Source of the DNA: Deltaproteobacteria bacterium | Lineage (GTDB): Bacteria > Desulfobacterota > Binatia > Binatales > Binataceae | DNA length: 6,486 bases | Assembly: GCA_021799555.1 (NCBI GenBank) | Contig: JAJZAG010000216.1 | Coordinates: 1 to 6,486, forward strand | Direction of reading: 5' to 3' | Part shown: one piece after another, positions 1-6,430 of the stretch | Numbering within the stretch: the stretch's first letter is position 1 | How the letters are laid out: every line of letters starts with the position of its first letter | Made by a program: the position numbers and the translations under genes | Notes under the pieces: generated by a model | Seen by the model: the letters and a program-made list of their open reading frames with translations, nothing else | The model's database searches: none | What the model was told of the DNA's origin: nothing

Positions 1-1047
1 GCCAGCGATGATTTTGCGTCTTTCGATTATCGGTACCACGAAGCCGAAACTCGACGGCTTTTCGGGAAAGTCGCATTCGCGAAAGGTCATGCTGACGGTC
101 GCCGCGCTCGCGTAACGGATCGCGCCCAGCAGCTCGGCTAGATGCGATGACGCGTCGCGGATCATCCGCGCGGCGGCGAATGCAGGCGCCGCGCAGATCA
201 CGGCGTCTGCGGCAATCTGCTCGCCTCTGTCGGTGACGATCGTGCATCCGTGGGTGCGCGGCGTGATTTGCTTCACCTCGACGCCGAGCGTCACGCACTC
301 GCCCAGGCTTGCCGCGAGCGCGTCGGGAAGGGCGCCGATTCCTTTGCGCAGCGCCGCGAACAACGTCCATCGCGCGCCGCTGGTGCCGGCGGTATTCGCA
401 CCCGTCGCCGCGCGGGCGCGCTCCGCGGCGCGCAGGCCGCGAATTACGCTGCCGTAGCGCCGCTCCATCTCGACGAAGCGCGGCGTCGTCGCGGCGATAC
501 TTAAGCGCGACGGATCAGCGGTGTAAATTCCACCGGCGAGCGGCTGCGCGACGCGCTCGAGCAGCTCGCGGCCAAGCCGGCGCGTGACGAACGCGGCAAG
601 GCTCTCGTCGCGCCGATCCTTGCGCGTGGGCACAAAGGGTTCGAGCGCAATTCTCAATTTGGCTGCCGGCGTGAAGAGTTTGCTTTTCATCAACGGGCCG
701 AGCCGCGCGGGCGCCATCAGCGAAAAGCCGTCAGGTATATCTACCAAGCGGCCGTTATGAACCACCTGCGTGCGGCGAAATTCCTCGAGAGTGGGAATGA
801 TCTCGCCGCCCAGGCCGAGGCGCCGGGCAAGCTCGGCGGCTTGCGGCTTTTCGGTCAGAAAGGAATCGGCGCCGGTCTCGATATTGAATCCGTCGCGATG
901 CACCGTTGCGAGCGGGCCGCCGGCGTGCGCGGCGCGATCTAACACAAACACTTCAAGGGGGAAGTTGCGCGTGCCGGCAAGTTCGCGGAGACGGTATGCA
1001 GCGGCGAGTCCGGTTATGCCGGCGCCAATTATGGCTACGCGGCGCAT
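1..1047 (-). CDS. hemG: HemY-type protoporphyrinogen/coproporphyrinogen oxidase, N-terminal 349 residues (3' end outside window)
   Basis: This FAD enzyme removes six electrons from protoporphyrinogen IX (or coproporphyrinogen III in the coproporphyrin branch) in late haem synthesis. The frame is open from ATG at 1047 to the left edge: 349 codons with no stop, of roughly 460-480 usual for the family, so the C-terminus is missing because of the window, not a mutation. The N-terminus has the Rossmann FAD motif GAGITG (residues 8-13), followed by the HemY-like segment GADSFLTEKP near residue 60 and the family hallmark ERVAQPLAGGIYTADPSRLS near residues 165-185. It is the HemY/PPOX type, unrelated to flavodoxin-like E. 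coli HemG. The ATG lies 4 nt after the hemH stop with only a weak GAG before it, so translation probably depends on ribosomes from hemH. Family assignment is firm; substrate (proto versus copro) is not. Confidence 0.95.
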   Translation of the reverse strand, partial: MRRVAIIGAGITGLAAAYRLRELAGTRNFPLEVFVLDRAAHAGGPLATVHRDGFNIETGADSFLTEKPQAAELARRLGLGGEIIPTLEEFRRTQVVHNGRLVDIPDGFSLMAPARLGPLMKSKLFTPAAKLRIALEPFVPTRKDRRDESLAAFVTRRLGRELLERVAQPLAGGIYTADPSRLSIAATTPRFVEMERRYGSVIRGLRAAERARAATGANTAGTSGARWTLFAALRKGIGALPDALAASLGECVTLGVEVKQITPRTHGCTIVTDRGEQIAADAVICAAPAFAAARMIRDASSHLAELLGAIRYASAATVSMTFRECDFPEKPSSFGFVVPIIERRKIIAG

Positions 1048-1051
1048 CGAC

Positions 1052-1984
1052 TCACGCGCCGCGTATGTGGCGCCGTACGATCTCGGCCATCATCGCGATG
1101 AACTCCGGATGGTCGTTGACCGTCGCCGCGCGCTCGAAAGCAACGCCCGCCTCGCGCGCGATGGCGGCGGCTTCGATATCGAGATCGTACAGCACTTCCA
1201 CGTGGTCGCACAAAAATCCTATCGGCACGACGACGGCGGCCGTGCCGCGCTTAAGCGTGCGCAGCGCGGCGCCGATATCGGGCCCAAGCCACGGCTCGCG
1301 CGGGTCTCCGCTGCGGCTCTGAAAGGCGAGGACGAAGTCCGGAACGCCGAGCCTTGCCGCGACGAGCGATGCCGACTCGGTCACCTGCTCGACGTATGGC
1401 GACTCGGCCGCCATCGCGACCGGGATACTGTGAGCGGTGAAAATCAGTTTGGCGCGCGGGCGTTCAGACCTATCAAGCCGCGCAATCGCCTCGGTCGTGC
1501 GTGCCGCAACCGCTGCGATGAATTTCGGATGCGCAAACCATGGCTCGGGGTAAACAAATCGCGGAGCAGCGCTGGTCAGCCCCTCAGCCGCGGACGAGAG
1601 CGCTTTCTGATACGCGTCGAAGCTTGCGGGACTGCGATGCGCCGCCATGATCAATGCGAGCACACGGCGCGCACCGCGCTCGGACAACAGCTTGATTGCG
1701 TCTTGTAAATAGGGCTGCGAATTGCGCATTCCGATGGCGACTGGAATGTCGAGACCGACGCACGCCAGTTCGGCGCGCAGCGCGGCAACCTGGCGTATCG
1801 TCAAGTCGTTATATGGCGAGCGTCCGCCGAGCAGTTCGTAATGATGCACTACGGTTTCGTAGCGTTCGCGGGGCACCCGGCGTCCGCGCAAAACATTATC
1901 GAGAAACGGACGAACCTCCTCAGCGCATGTCGGACCGCCGAATCCGACGACCAATACCGCGTCGCAGCCGAACGATTCCTTCAC
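1052..1984 (-). CDS. hemH: Ferrochelatase (protoporphyrin or coproporphyrin type)
   Basis: Inserts Fe2+ into the porphyrin ring, in the cytoplasm. The 310 residues equal the length of Bacillus subtilis HemH. Visible family signatures are VGFGGP (13-18), HHYELLGGRSP (47-57), TAHSIP with the catalytic His185, FQSRSGDPREPWLGPDI (221-237), DHVEVLYDLD (260-269) with the conserved Glu263, and NDHPEF (290-295). The TAHSIP, PWLGPD and DHVEVLYD forms are nearer to Bacillus HemH than to E. coli HemH (SYHGIP, DCLETLEE). The residue matching the Bacillus iron-ligand Tyr13 is Phe15 here. There is no C-terminal extension for an iron-sulphur cluster. The start is GTG at 1984, overlapping the hemDE stop (GTGA); GGAG lies 6 nt upstream and no other early start exists, which supports GTG. 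hemG follows after 4 nt. Ferrochelatase is certain; the natural porphyrin is inferred. Confidence 0.97.
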   Translation of the reverse strand: MKESFGCDAVLVVGFGGPTCAEEVRPFLDNVLRGRRVPRERYETVVHHYELLGGRSPYNDLTIRQVAALRAELACVGLDIPVAIGMRNSQPYLQDAIKLLSERGARRVLALIMAAHRSPASFDAYQKALSSAAEGLTSAAPRFVYPEPWFAHPKFIAAVAARTTEAIARLDRSERPRAKLIFTAHSIPVAMAAESPYVEQVTESASLVAARLGVPDFVLAFQSRSGDPREPWLGPDIGAALRTLKRGTAAVVVPIGFLCDHVEVLYDLDIEAAAIAREAGVAFERAATVNDHPEFIAMMAEIVRRHIRGA

Positions 1985-3951
1985 ACGCTTCTCCGGCTGA
2001 GTTCGTGGACCGCGTCCACCAGCGCGATCACGTGGTCAACTGGAGTTTCGGGAAGGATACCGTGGCCGAGATTGAAGATATGGCCCGGGCGTCCGCCGGC
2101 TTTATCGAGGATCGCGCGGGCGCGTGACCTAATCTCGGGTATCGAGGCGAACAGCGCGATCGGATCGAGATTACCCTGCACCGCGACGTCGTAGCCGAGC
2201 CGTTTCCACGCCTCACCTAAATCGACACGCCAGTCGAGGCCGATCACGTCGCCGCCAGCGGCGCGCATCAGCTCAAGCAGATTACCGGTGACCGTGCCAA
2301 AATGGATTACTGGCACCCCCGGGGCGAGACCGGCGATGATTGATGCAGTGTGCGGCAGCACGAAGCGCCGGTAGTCGTCGGGGCCAAGGCTCCCGACCCA
2401 ACTATCGAAAAGCTGCACGATACTTGCCCCCGCGGCGATCTGCATATTCAGGTAGTCGGTTGTGACGCGCGCGAGCAGGTCCATCAGGCGATGCCAGGTT
2501 CCGGGGTCGTTGTACATCAGGCTTTTGGTTGCCTGATATTGGCGCGATGCGCCGCCTTCGATCAGATAGGACGCGAGCGTGAACGGCGCTCCGGCGAATC
2601 CGATAATCGGAGTTTTCGCGCCGATCGCGCGATCGACGAGCTTGATCGATTCCGCGATGAAGCCGAGCGCGCCCACGTCGAAACGGGGAATCCGTTCGAG
2701 GTCCGCTGCGGCTCGAATCGGCCGGTCGATGACAGGACCGTCGCCTCTCTCATAGTGCAATCCGACTTCCATCGGAATCAGCGGCAGCAGGATATCGGCG
2801 AAGATGATCGCCGCGTCAACGCCGAGCCGCTCAACGGCGGTGACCGTCACTTCGGCTGCGAGCTCAGGGCGATGGCATAGCTCGAGAAAATCATGCCGGT
2901 CGCGCACGCGCCGGTATTCGGGCATGTAACGTCCGGCCTGGCGCATCAGCCATACCGGCGTGAAGTCAGTGACTTCGCGCCGGCACGCACGCAGCATCGG
3001 ATGCTCCCAATGCTTGAGGCGGCGCACGTTTTCGATGCAGCGCGAAATTCTTTCAGCGCTTCCTGCTTCGGCGTGCGCCGCTGCGCGGCGCTTTTCCGCG
3101 ACGATCGCGGGAGCGCGCTCGAAAGTTTCTTTGATCAGATGACCGAGTTTCGGATGCGCCGGCTCGAAATCAACCGCGACCCCATGCGCGCGCAACTCCT
3201 CGCTGCATACGGGGCCTATAGATCCAACCGCGATTGCGGCAAGGCCGCCTCGCACCTCGACGCCGATTCCATCGGCCTGCGCGATCTGCATGACGTTGAT
3301 GACCTGATGCGAGCTCGTGAATATGGCCGCGTCGGCTCGACCTTCGGCGATTGCGCGCAGCGCCGCGCGCAGCGGCGCGAGGTCGGTCGGCATCGTCCAT
3401 CGATAAACCGGAACCACCGTGACCTGGGCGCCGCGCGCTTCGAGACCGGCGATCAAATCTGGATTGGAGACCCCGTATTCCTGCACCGCTACACGCGCGC
3501 CGCGCAGATCTTGATACGCCGCCAACGCTGCGAGAAGCTCGCGCGAGGTATTGGGCTCAGGCGTTGTGACGACGGGCTCAATTCCGGCTTCACGCAGTGC
3601 CTGCGCCGGCTTGGGCCCGCGCACAACGGTTACGATTCGACCCAACGCGGCAATTATTGAGGCGGGCGGATGGCGCGACTCAATTACCTTGAATAGCGCA
3701 CGCACCCCAACTCCGGTTAGAAAGATCGCGACGTCGATCTCGCCCTTCAGCAGCCGATCGGCAAACTTGAACACCGCGGCGTTTTCCGCGAGCGTGACCT
3801 CGCGCATCGCCGGCCCGACGATCGCTACACCGCCGCGCCGGGTAATCAGCGCGTCCGTCTCGGCAGCCATCCGGCTTTCAAACGCGACGACGCGCAGATT
3901 TTCCGGAGGGGGCGAGGAGTCTGCGGACCTGGGTTCGTTTCGAAAATTCAT
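1981..3951 (-). CDS. hemE: HemD-HemE fusion: uroporphyrinogen-III synthase / uroporphyrinogen decarboxylase
   Basis: One uninterrupted 656-residue frame joins two consecutive haem enzymes. Residues about 19-280 are HemD, which cyclises hydroxymethylbilane to uroporphyrinogen III: FLTGVGVRALF (77-87), RGPKPAQALREAGI (111-124), VAVQEYG (154-160), IFTSSHQVIN (210-219). A charged, Ala-rich linker (about 281-315) leads to HemE (about 319-656), which decarboxylates the four acetates to give coproporphyrinogen III: PVWLMRQAGRYMPEYR (332-347, Arg337 and Arg341), FADIL with catalytic Asp386, GAPFTLASYLIEGG with Tyr462, QLFDSWVG (513-520), FNLGHGILPETPVDH with His630. All expected HemE active-site residues are present, and both halves are full length (HemE usually about 340-355, HemD about 250). 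ATG 3951 is the only start between the upstream in-frame TAA (3975-3973) and the HemD domain, with a poor Shine-Dalgarno. The gene leads the operon and overlaps hemH by 4 nt. HemD and HemE are usually separate proteins. Confidence 0.96.
   Translation of the reverse strand: MNFRNEPRSADSSPPPENLRVVAFESRMAAETDALITRRGGVAIVGPAMREVTLAENAAVFKFADRLLKGEIDVAIFLTGVGVRALFKVIESRHPPASIIAALGRIVTVVRGPKPAQALREAGIEPVVTTPEPNTSRELLAALAAYQDLRGARVAVQEYGVSNPDLIAGLEARGAQVTVVPVYRWTMPTDLAPLRAALRAIAEGRADAAIFTSSHQVINVMQIAQADGIGVEVRGGLAAIAVGSIGPVCSEELRAHGVAVDFEPAHPKLGHLIKETFERAPAIVAEKRRAAAHAEAGSAERISRCIENVRRLKHWEHPMLRACRREVTDFTPVWLMRQAGRYMPEYRRVRDRHDFLELCHRPELAAEVTVTAVERLGVDAAIIFADILLPLIPMEVGLHYERGDGPVIDRPIRAAADLERIPRFDVGALGFIAESIKLVDRAIGAKTPIIGFAGAPFTLASYLIEGGASRQYQATKSLMYNDPGTWHRLMDLLARVTTDYLNMQIAAGASIVQLFDSWVGSLGPDDYRRFVLPHTASIIAGLAPGVPVIHFGTVTGNLLELMRAAGGDVIGLDWRVDLGEAWKRLGYDVAVQGNLDPIALFASIPEIRSRARAILDKAGGRPGHIFNLGHGILPETPVDHVIALVDAVHELSRRSV
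1991..1994 (-). promoter_or_regulatory. Shine-Dalgarno of hemH inside the hemDE 3' end
   Basis: On the minus strand GGAG lies six bases before the GTG start of hemH, within the last codons of hemDE. With the GTGA stop/start overlap it decides the GTG start and indicates translational coupling between the fused HemDE enzyme and ferrochelatase. Confidence 0.6.
2995..3008 (-). promoter_or_regulatory. Possible internal ribosome binding site and ATG for stand-alone HemE
   Basis: Inside hemDE the minus strand reads GGGAG (3008-3004), six bases (CATCCG), then an in-frame ATG (2997-2995) encoding Met319. This Met sits exactly where independent HemE proteins begin, just before LRACRREVTDFTPVWLMRQ-like sequence. 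Initiation here would give a 338-residue HemE, the normal family size. What is seen is the motif, spacing and position. That ribosomes use it is inference; a chance GGGAG from Trp-Glu codons is the alternative. Confidence 0.35.
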
Positions 3952-4132
3952 GCCCGCCGCGCCGCGCGCGGCTTAACCCCCATCTTGGCGCGCGCGGCAC
4001 GCCCGAGTCCACCGGCAGCCGGCGGTTCCGCTTTGCCACGGACGGCGCGCGTGCTACCAATCGCAACCGAACCGGTCGATCGAAACTCCGCTAGCAACAG
4101 GTCGCGCCGCACGGCGCGGGGAGCAATGGCGA
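3952..4132. promoter_or_regulatory. Divergent intergenic region between the haem operon and the methyltransferase unit
   Basis: These 181 bp must hold the promoters of both units unless transcription enters from outside. No strong sigma-70 promoter is visible. On the plus strand TTGCCA (4033-4038) and TACCAA (4055-4060) with an upstream TG (4052-4053) form a weak extended -10 candidate with a 16-bp spacer. GC-rich palindromes occur: GCCGCGCGCGGC (3961-3972) just upstream of the hemDE start, CCGGCAGCCGG near 4012-4022, and a perfect inverted repeat at 4103-4118. Short ORFs here in several frames have no recognisable content. No known operator, Fur box or riboswitch was recognised. Confidence 0.5.
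4103..4118 (+). repeat. Perfect 7-bp inverted repeat abutting the methyltransferase RBS
   Basis: CGCGCCG (4103-4109), CA, then CGGCGCG (4112-4118) would form a GC-only hairpin. Its last base is the first base of the Shine-Dalgarno GGGGAG (4118-4123), which lies 9 nt before ATG 4133. In mRNA the hairpin could limit ribosome access or protect the 5' end. In GC-rich DNA such short palindromes also arise by chance. Confidence 0.4.
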
Positions 4133-4942
4133 ATGAAAATCCGATATCTACTGTGGATAGCCGCGATCGCGATGGCGTCAATCGGCGCCGCAGTACCGGC
4201 TACGGCGGCGGGCAATCCGGTCCCGGCGGCGAATGTCGCCGAATCGGCCCCGATTCCAGAGGCGAAGATTCCGGCCTACATCAAGGCCGCCGTCGATGCG
4301 TCCGGTCGGCCCGCTGACGACAAGGCGCTCGACGCCGGGCGCAGGCCCGAGCAGATGCTGGCGTTTTTTGGCATCAAGCCCGGGATGAAGGTTGCTGATA
4401 TTTGGGCCGCGGGAGGATGGTCCACGGAGCTGCTTTCGCGCGTCGTCGGTCCCACCGGAAAAGTGTACTCCCAGAACGGGCCGTTCCCCGCAAAGTTCAA
4501 GAAGGCTGAAGATTCGTGGCACGCGCGGATAAAACGGCTCAAGAACGTCGTGGAAGTGGACAAGGCCTTCGACTCGTCCGATCTTCTACCGGTTGCGCCG
4601 GGAAGCCTCGACGCGGTGATTGTGAACATGAACTATCACGACATGGTCGGCCGCAAGATCGATCGGGCGAAAATCAATCAGCAGATTTTTGCCGCGCTCA
4701 AGCCGGGCGGCGTTTACGGAATTATCGATCATAGCGCGCAGAACGGCTCGGGCGCGCGCGACGCCGCGATACTGCATCGCATCGATGAAAATTTCGTAAT
4801 CGGCGAAGTCGAACAGGCCGGCTTCAAGCTGGCCGCCGCGTCCAGCGCGCTCAGGCATCCCGAGGACGACCGCACCTGGTTTATCTTCAAAAAGCGCGGT
4901 CAGACCGATCGCTTCATGCTCAAGTTCGTAAAGCCGCGTTGA
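4133..4942 (+). CDS. Predicted exported class I SAM-dependent methyltransferase (COG4798-like)
   Basis: The 269 residues begin with a clear signal peptide: positive MKIR, hydrophobic stretch about 5-21, and Ala-rich cleavage region (PATAA, about residue 25/26). The mature part opens with a family-typical segment (RPADDKALDAGRRPEQMLAFFGIKPGMK, about 59-86), then a motif-I-like loop, KVADIWAAGGWST (86-98). Here Trp91 and Ala93 replace the first two Gly of the usual DxGxGxG, leaving Gly95. VNMNYHDMV (164-172) fits motif IV, LKPGGVYGIIDHSA (189-202) is the usual post-IV strand, and the end is RFMLKFVKPR. The pattern matches COG4798 predicted methyltransferases, whose substrate is not established to my knowledge. 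ATG 4133 has GGGGAG 9 nt upstream and gives the full signal peptide; ATG 4126 is out of frame. The LLM oxidoreductase follows after 25 nt. Family is fairly sure; activity, substrate and export are inferred. Confidence 0.88.
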   Translation: MKIRYLLWIAAIAMASIGAAVPATAAGNPVPAANVAESAPIPEAKIPAYIKAAVDASGRPADDKALDAGRRPEQMLAFFGIKPGMKVADIWAAGGWSTELLSRVVGPTGKVYSQNGPFPAKFKKAEDSWHARIKRLKNVVEVDKAFDSSDLLPVAPGSLDAVIVNMNYHDMVGRKIDRAKINQQIFAALKPGGVYGIIDHSAQNGSGARDAAILHRIDENFVIGEVEQAGFKLAAASSALRHPEDDRTWFIFKKRGQTDRFMLKFVKPR

Positions 4943-4950
4943 CGCGGTTT
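4931..4950 (+). other. Hairpin straddling the methyltransferase stop codon
   Basis: AAGCCGCGT (4931-4939) pairs with ACGCGGTTT (4942-4950) around TG, with one G-T wobble; sterically this is an 8-bp stem with a TTGA loop that includes the TGA stop. No T-run follows (CGACGGGGTAAAG), so it is not a standard intrinsic terminator. It may act as an mRNA stability or attenuation element between the two genes, or be chance. Confidence 0.35.
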
Positions 4951-4967
4951 CGACGGGGTAAAGAACG

Positions 4968-5852
4968 ATGAAGGTAGGACTGTTTTCGCTCGGGATTGGC
5001 ACGTCGGTTTATCCGGAAATAATCCAGGCCGCTGCCGCTAACGCGGAGCGGGTTGGTTTCGCGACGCTGTGGGTCGGCGAACATGTCGTGCTCTTCGACC
5101 GCCAGAACTCGAAGTATCCGTATTCGGCCGAGGGGACATTTCCGCTTCCCGGCAGCGCCGATTGGCTCGATCCATTTCTTACGCTGACTTGCGCCGCCGC
5201 CGCGACCAAAAGCATTCGGCTCGCGACCGGGATATGCCTGGTGCCGGAGCATAATCCTGTCGTGCTCGCGAAAACCGCCGCGACATTGGATCGATTGTCG
5301 GGCGGACGATTCGTGCTTGGAGTCGGAATCGGATGGTCGGCCGAGGAATTTGCCGCGCTCGGAATCCCGTTTGAGCGCCGCGCGCAGCGCACGCGCGAGT
5401 ATATCGACGCGATGCGCGCGCTATGGGGCGACGGCGCCGCGACCTTTCACGGCGAGTTCGTCAACTTTGAGGCGGCGCACAGTTTTCCCAAGCCCGCGCG
5501 CGGCGCCAAGCTGCCGGTCATGTTCGGCGGCGAGAGCACGCCCGCGCTGCGCCGCGTGGCTGATTATGGCGACGGATGGTTTGGCTTCAACTGCGATCCC
5601 GCCGACGCCAAAGAGAGAATCACACGGCTGCAGTCCCTGATGCGCGAGCACGGACGCGACCCGCAATCGGTTGAATATATCGTTTCGCCCTACATCAAGA
5701 AGATTAGCGGCGACGACATGAAGCGCTACCGCGACGCTGGCGTGCAAGAGGTCGTTATCTTGTCGAATCCACCCACCGACATCGCGGGCATACCTCAATG
5801 GGCCGATCGCCTTGCCCGCGACTGGGTCGATCCAGCCCGCGCCGCTGGATAA
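4968..5852 (+). CDS. LLM-class oxidoreductase, TIGR03619-like, probably F420-dependent
   Basis: A 294-residue luciferase-like monooxygenase-fold (TIM barrel) protein, normal for the TIGR03619 group. Seen in order: LWVGEHVVL (34-42), KYPYSAEGTFPLPG (49-62), WLDPFLTL (66-73), RLATGICLVPEHNPVVLAKTAATLD (84-108), LSGGRFVLGVGIGWSAEEFAALG (110-132), VMFGGES (184-190), ADYGDGWFGF (198-207). The GGR-GVG-GW and HNPVVLAK segments are hallmarks of bacterial LLM oxidoreductases that use coenzyme F420 or FMN for hydride or oxygen transfer; which cofactor is used cannot be read from the sequence. It has no signal peptide, so it is cytoplasmic. ATG 4968 is preceded by GGGG (4955-4958) 9 nt upstream, 25 nt after the methyltransferase stop, so the two may be co-transcribed. 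The fold is sure; cofactor and substrate are not known. Confidence 0.93.
   Translation: MKVGLFSLGIGTSVYPEIIQAAAANAERVGFATLWVGEHVVLFDRQNSKYPYSAEGTFPLPGSADWLDPFLTLTCAAAATKSIRLATGICLVPEHNPVVLAKTAATLDRLSGGRFVLGVGIGWSAEEFAALGIPFERRAQRTREYIDAMRALWGDGAATFHGEFVNFEAAHSFPKPARGAKLPVMFGGESTPALRRVADYGDGWFGFNCDPADAKERITRLQSLMREHGRDPQSVEYIVSPYIKKISGDDMKRYRDAGVQEVVILSNPPTDIAGIPQWADRLARDWVDPARAAG
5830..5850 (+). other. Inverted repeat at the 3' end of the LLM oxidoreductase gene
   Basis: ATCCAGC (5830-5836) and GCTGGAT (5844-5850) form a perfect 7-bp stem with a 7-nt loop (CCGCGCC). The right arm runs into the TAA stop (5850-5852). AAATCCAACG follows instead of a T-run, so a Rho-independent terminator is not supported; a 3'-end stabilising stem or chance remain. 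Confidence 0.3.
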
Positions 5853-5871
5853 ATCCAACGCACAGTCACTG

Positions 5872-5883
5872 GGCAATTTCCGG
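5872..5883 (+). repeat. 12-bp direct repeat, copy 1 (GGCAATTTCCGG)
   Basis: An exact copy of GGCAATTTCCGG recurs at 6419-6430; the match does not extend on either side. The two copies bracket most of the gene-poor region, 547 bp apart. A 12-bp match within about 630 bp is uncommon by chance but not decisive. Confidence 0.5.
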
Positions 5884-6418
5884 GCTGGATTACGAGCCGT
5901 TGCGGGTTATGGCGTACAGTCTTTCTGGAATTTCAATCGCGACGGTTTCCCGCGCGCCGCGGACGCGACGCTAATAGATCCTGCCCCAAAAGTCTGACCA
6001 CAACGACTCGCCGCTCCGGCATCGTCTACCGATCGCGTTGCCTCGCGATGAGCCAGATTTCCCTCGCAACAATGGATTCGAAACGCGACTCCGGTACCTG
6101 CGCCGACGATCTTCCGCATGCCCCGGCGACGCTCCGGCACCCAACCCACCGCACCAAGGCCAGTACCAAGTGTCCGCCGTCCGGGTTTCCAGCGGCCAGT
6201 TTCATATTGTGTCCGTCTGAAATCTCCCTCTCGGGCGGCGCTTCGGCGTTCCCGCCGTCATCAGCACACGTCGCTCTATTGCGACGGTGTTGGAAGGAGA
6301 CATGGCGTCTATGGACGCGATGGTCAGGCGAAACGTGTGCGCCGCTTCATCGGCTATTTACACTGACTAATTGGCGCGATCCGGACGGACCTAGGCAAAT
6401 CGCGCCCGGAGAGAAATC

Positions 6419-6430
6419 GGCAATTTCCGG
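6419..6430 (+). repeat. 12-bp direct repeat, copy 2 (GGCAATTTCCGG)
   Basis: Second exact copy of the 12-mer at 5872-5883. Here it also forms part of an imperfect hairpin with the upstream CCGGAGAGAAAT (GAAAT pairing with ATTTC). Confidence 0.5.

Noticed and set aside
770..1708. 312-codon plus-strand ORF
   Set aside because: It lies antisense across the hemG start and most of hemH, both with clear family motifs. Its product is Arg/Ala-rich without motifs: a typical GC-rich shadow.
2893..3660. 255-codon plus-strand ORF antisense to hemDE
   Set aside because: Opposite the linker and most of the HemD domain, with no motif and no RBS; explained by codon bias of the real gene.
4033..4060. TTGCCA / TG-extended TACCAA as a promoter for the methyltransferase unit
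   Set aside because: The -10 matches the consensus poorly and the organism's sigma preference is unknown; not strong enough for a separate feature.
4586..5002. 138-codon minus-strand ORF
   Set aside because: Antisense to the methyltransferase 3' half and the LLM start, which have family-consistent sequence on the plus strand.
5830..5860. Rho-independent terminator after the LLM gene
   Set aside because: The stem is real but A-rich sequence, not a T-run, follows it.
5970..6000. Segment GATCCTGCCCCAAAAGTCTGACC as an insertion-sequence end
   Set aside because: It looked element-like, but no matching inverted end or transposase was found in the window and I cannot match it to a named family.
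6222..6250. TTCG-loop hairpin GGCGGCGC-TTCG-GCGTTCCCGCC as terminator or structured RNA
   Set aside because: The stem needs two G-U pairs and contains a mismatch, and no T-run follows.
6302..6370. 22-codon ORF (ATG at 6302, TAA at 6368-6370) behind AAGGAG
   Set aside because: The AAGGAG is only 2 nt from the ATG, too close for good initiation, and the peptide has no features; kept only as a remote small-protein or leader candidate.
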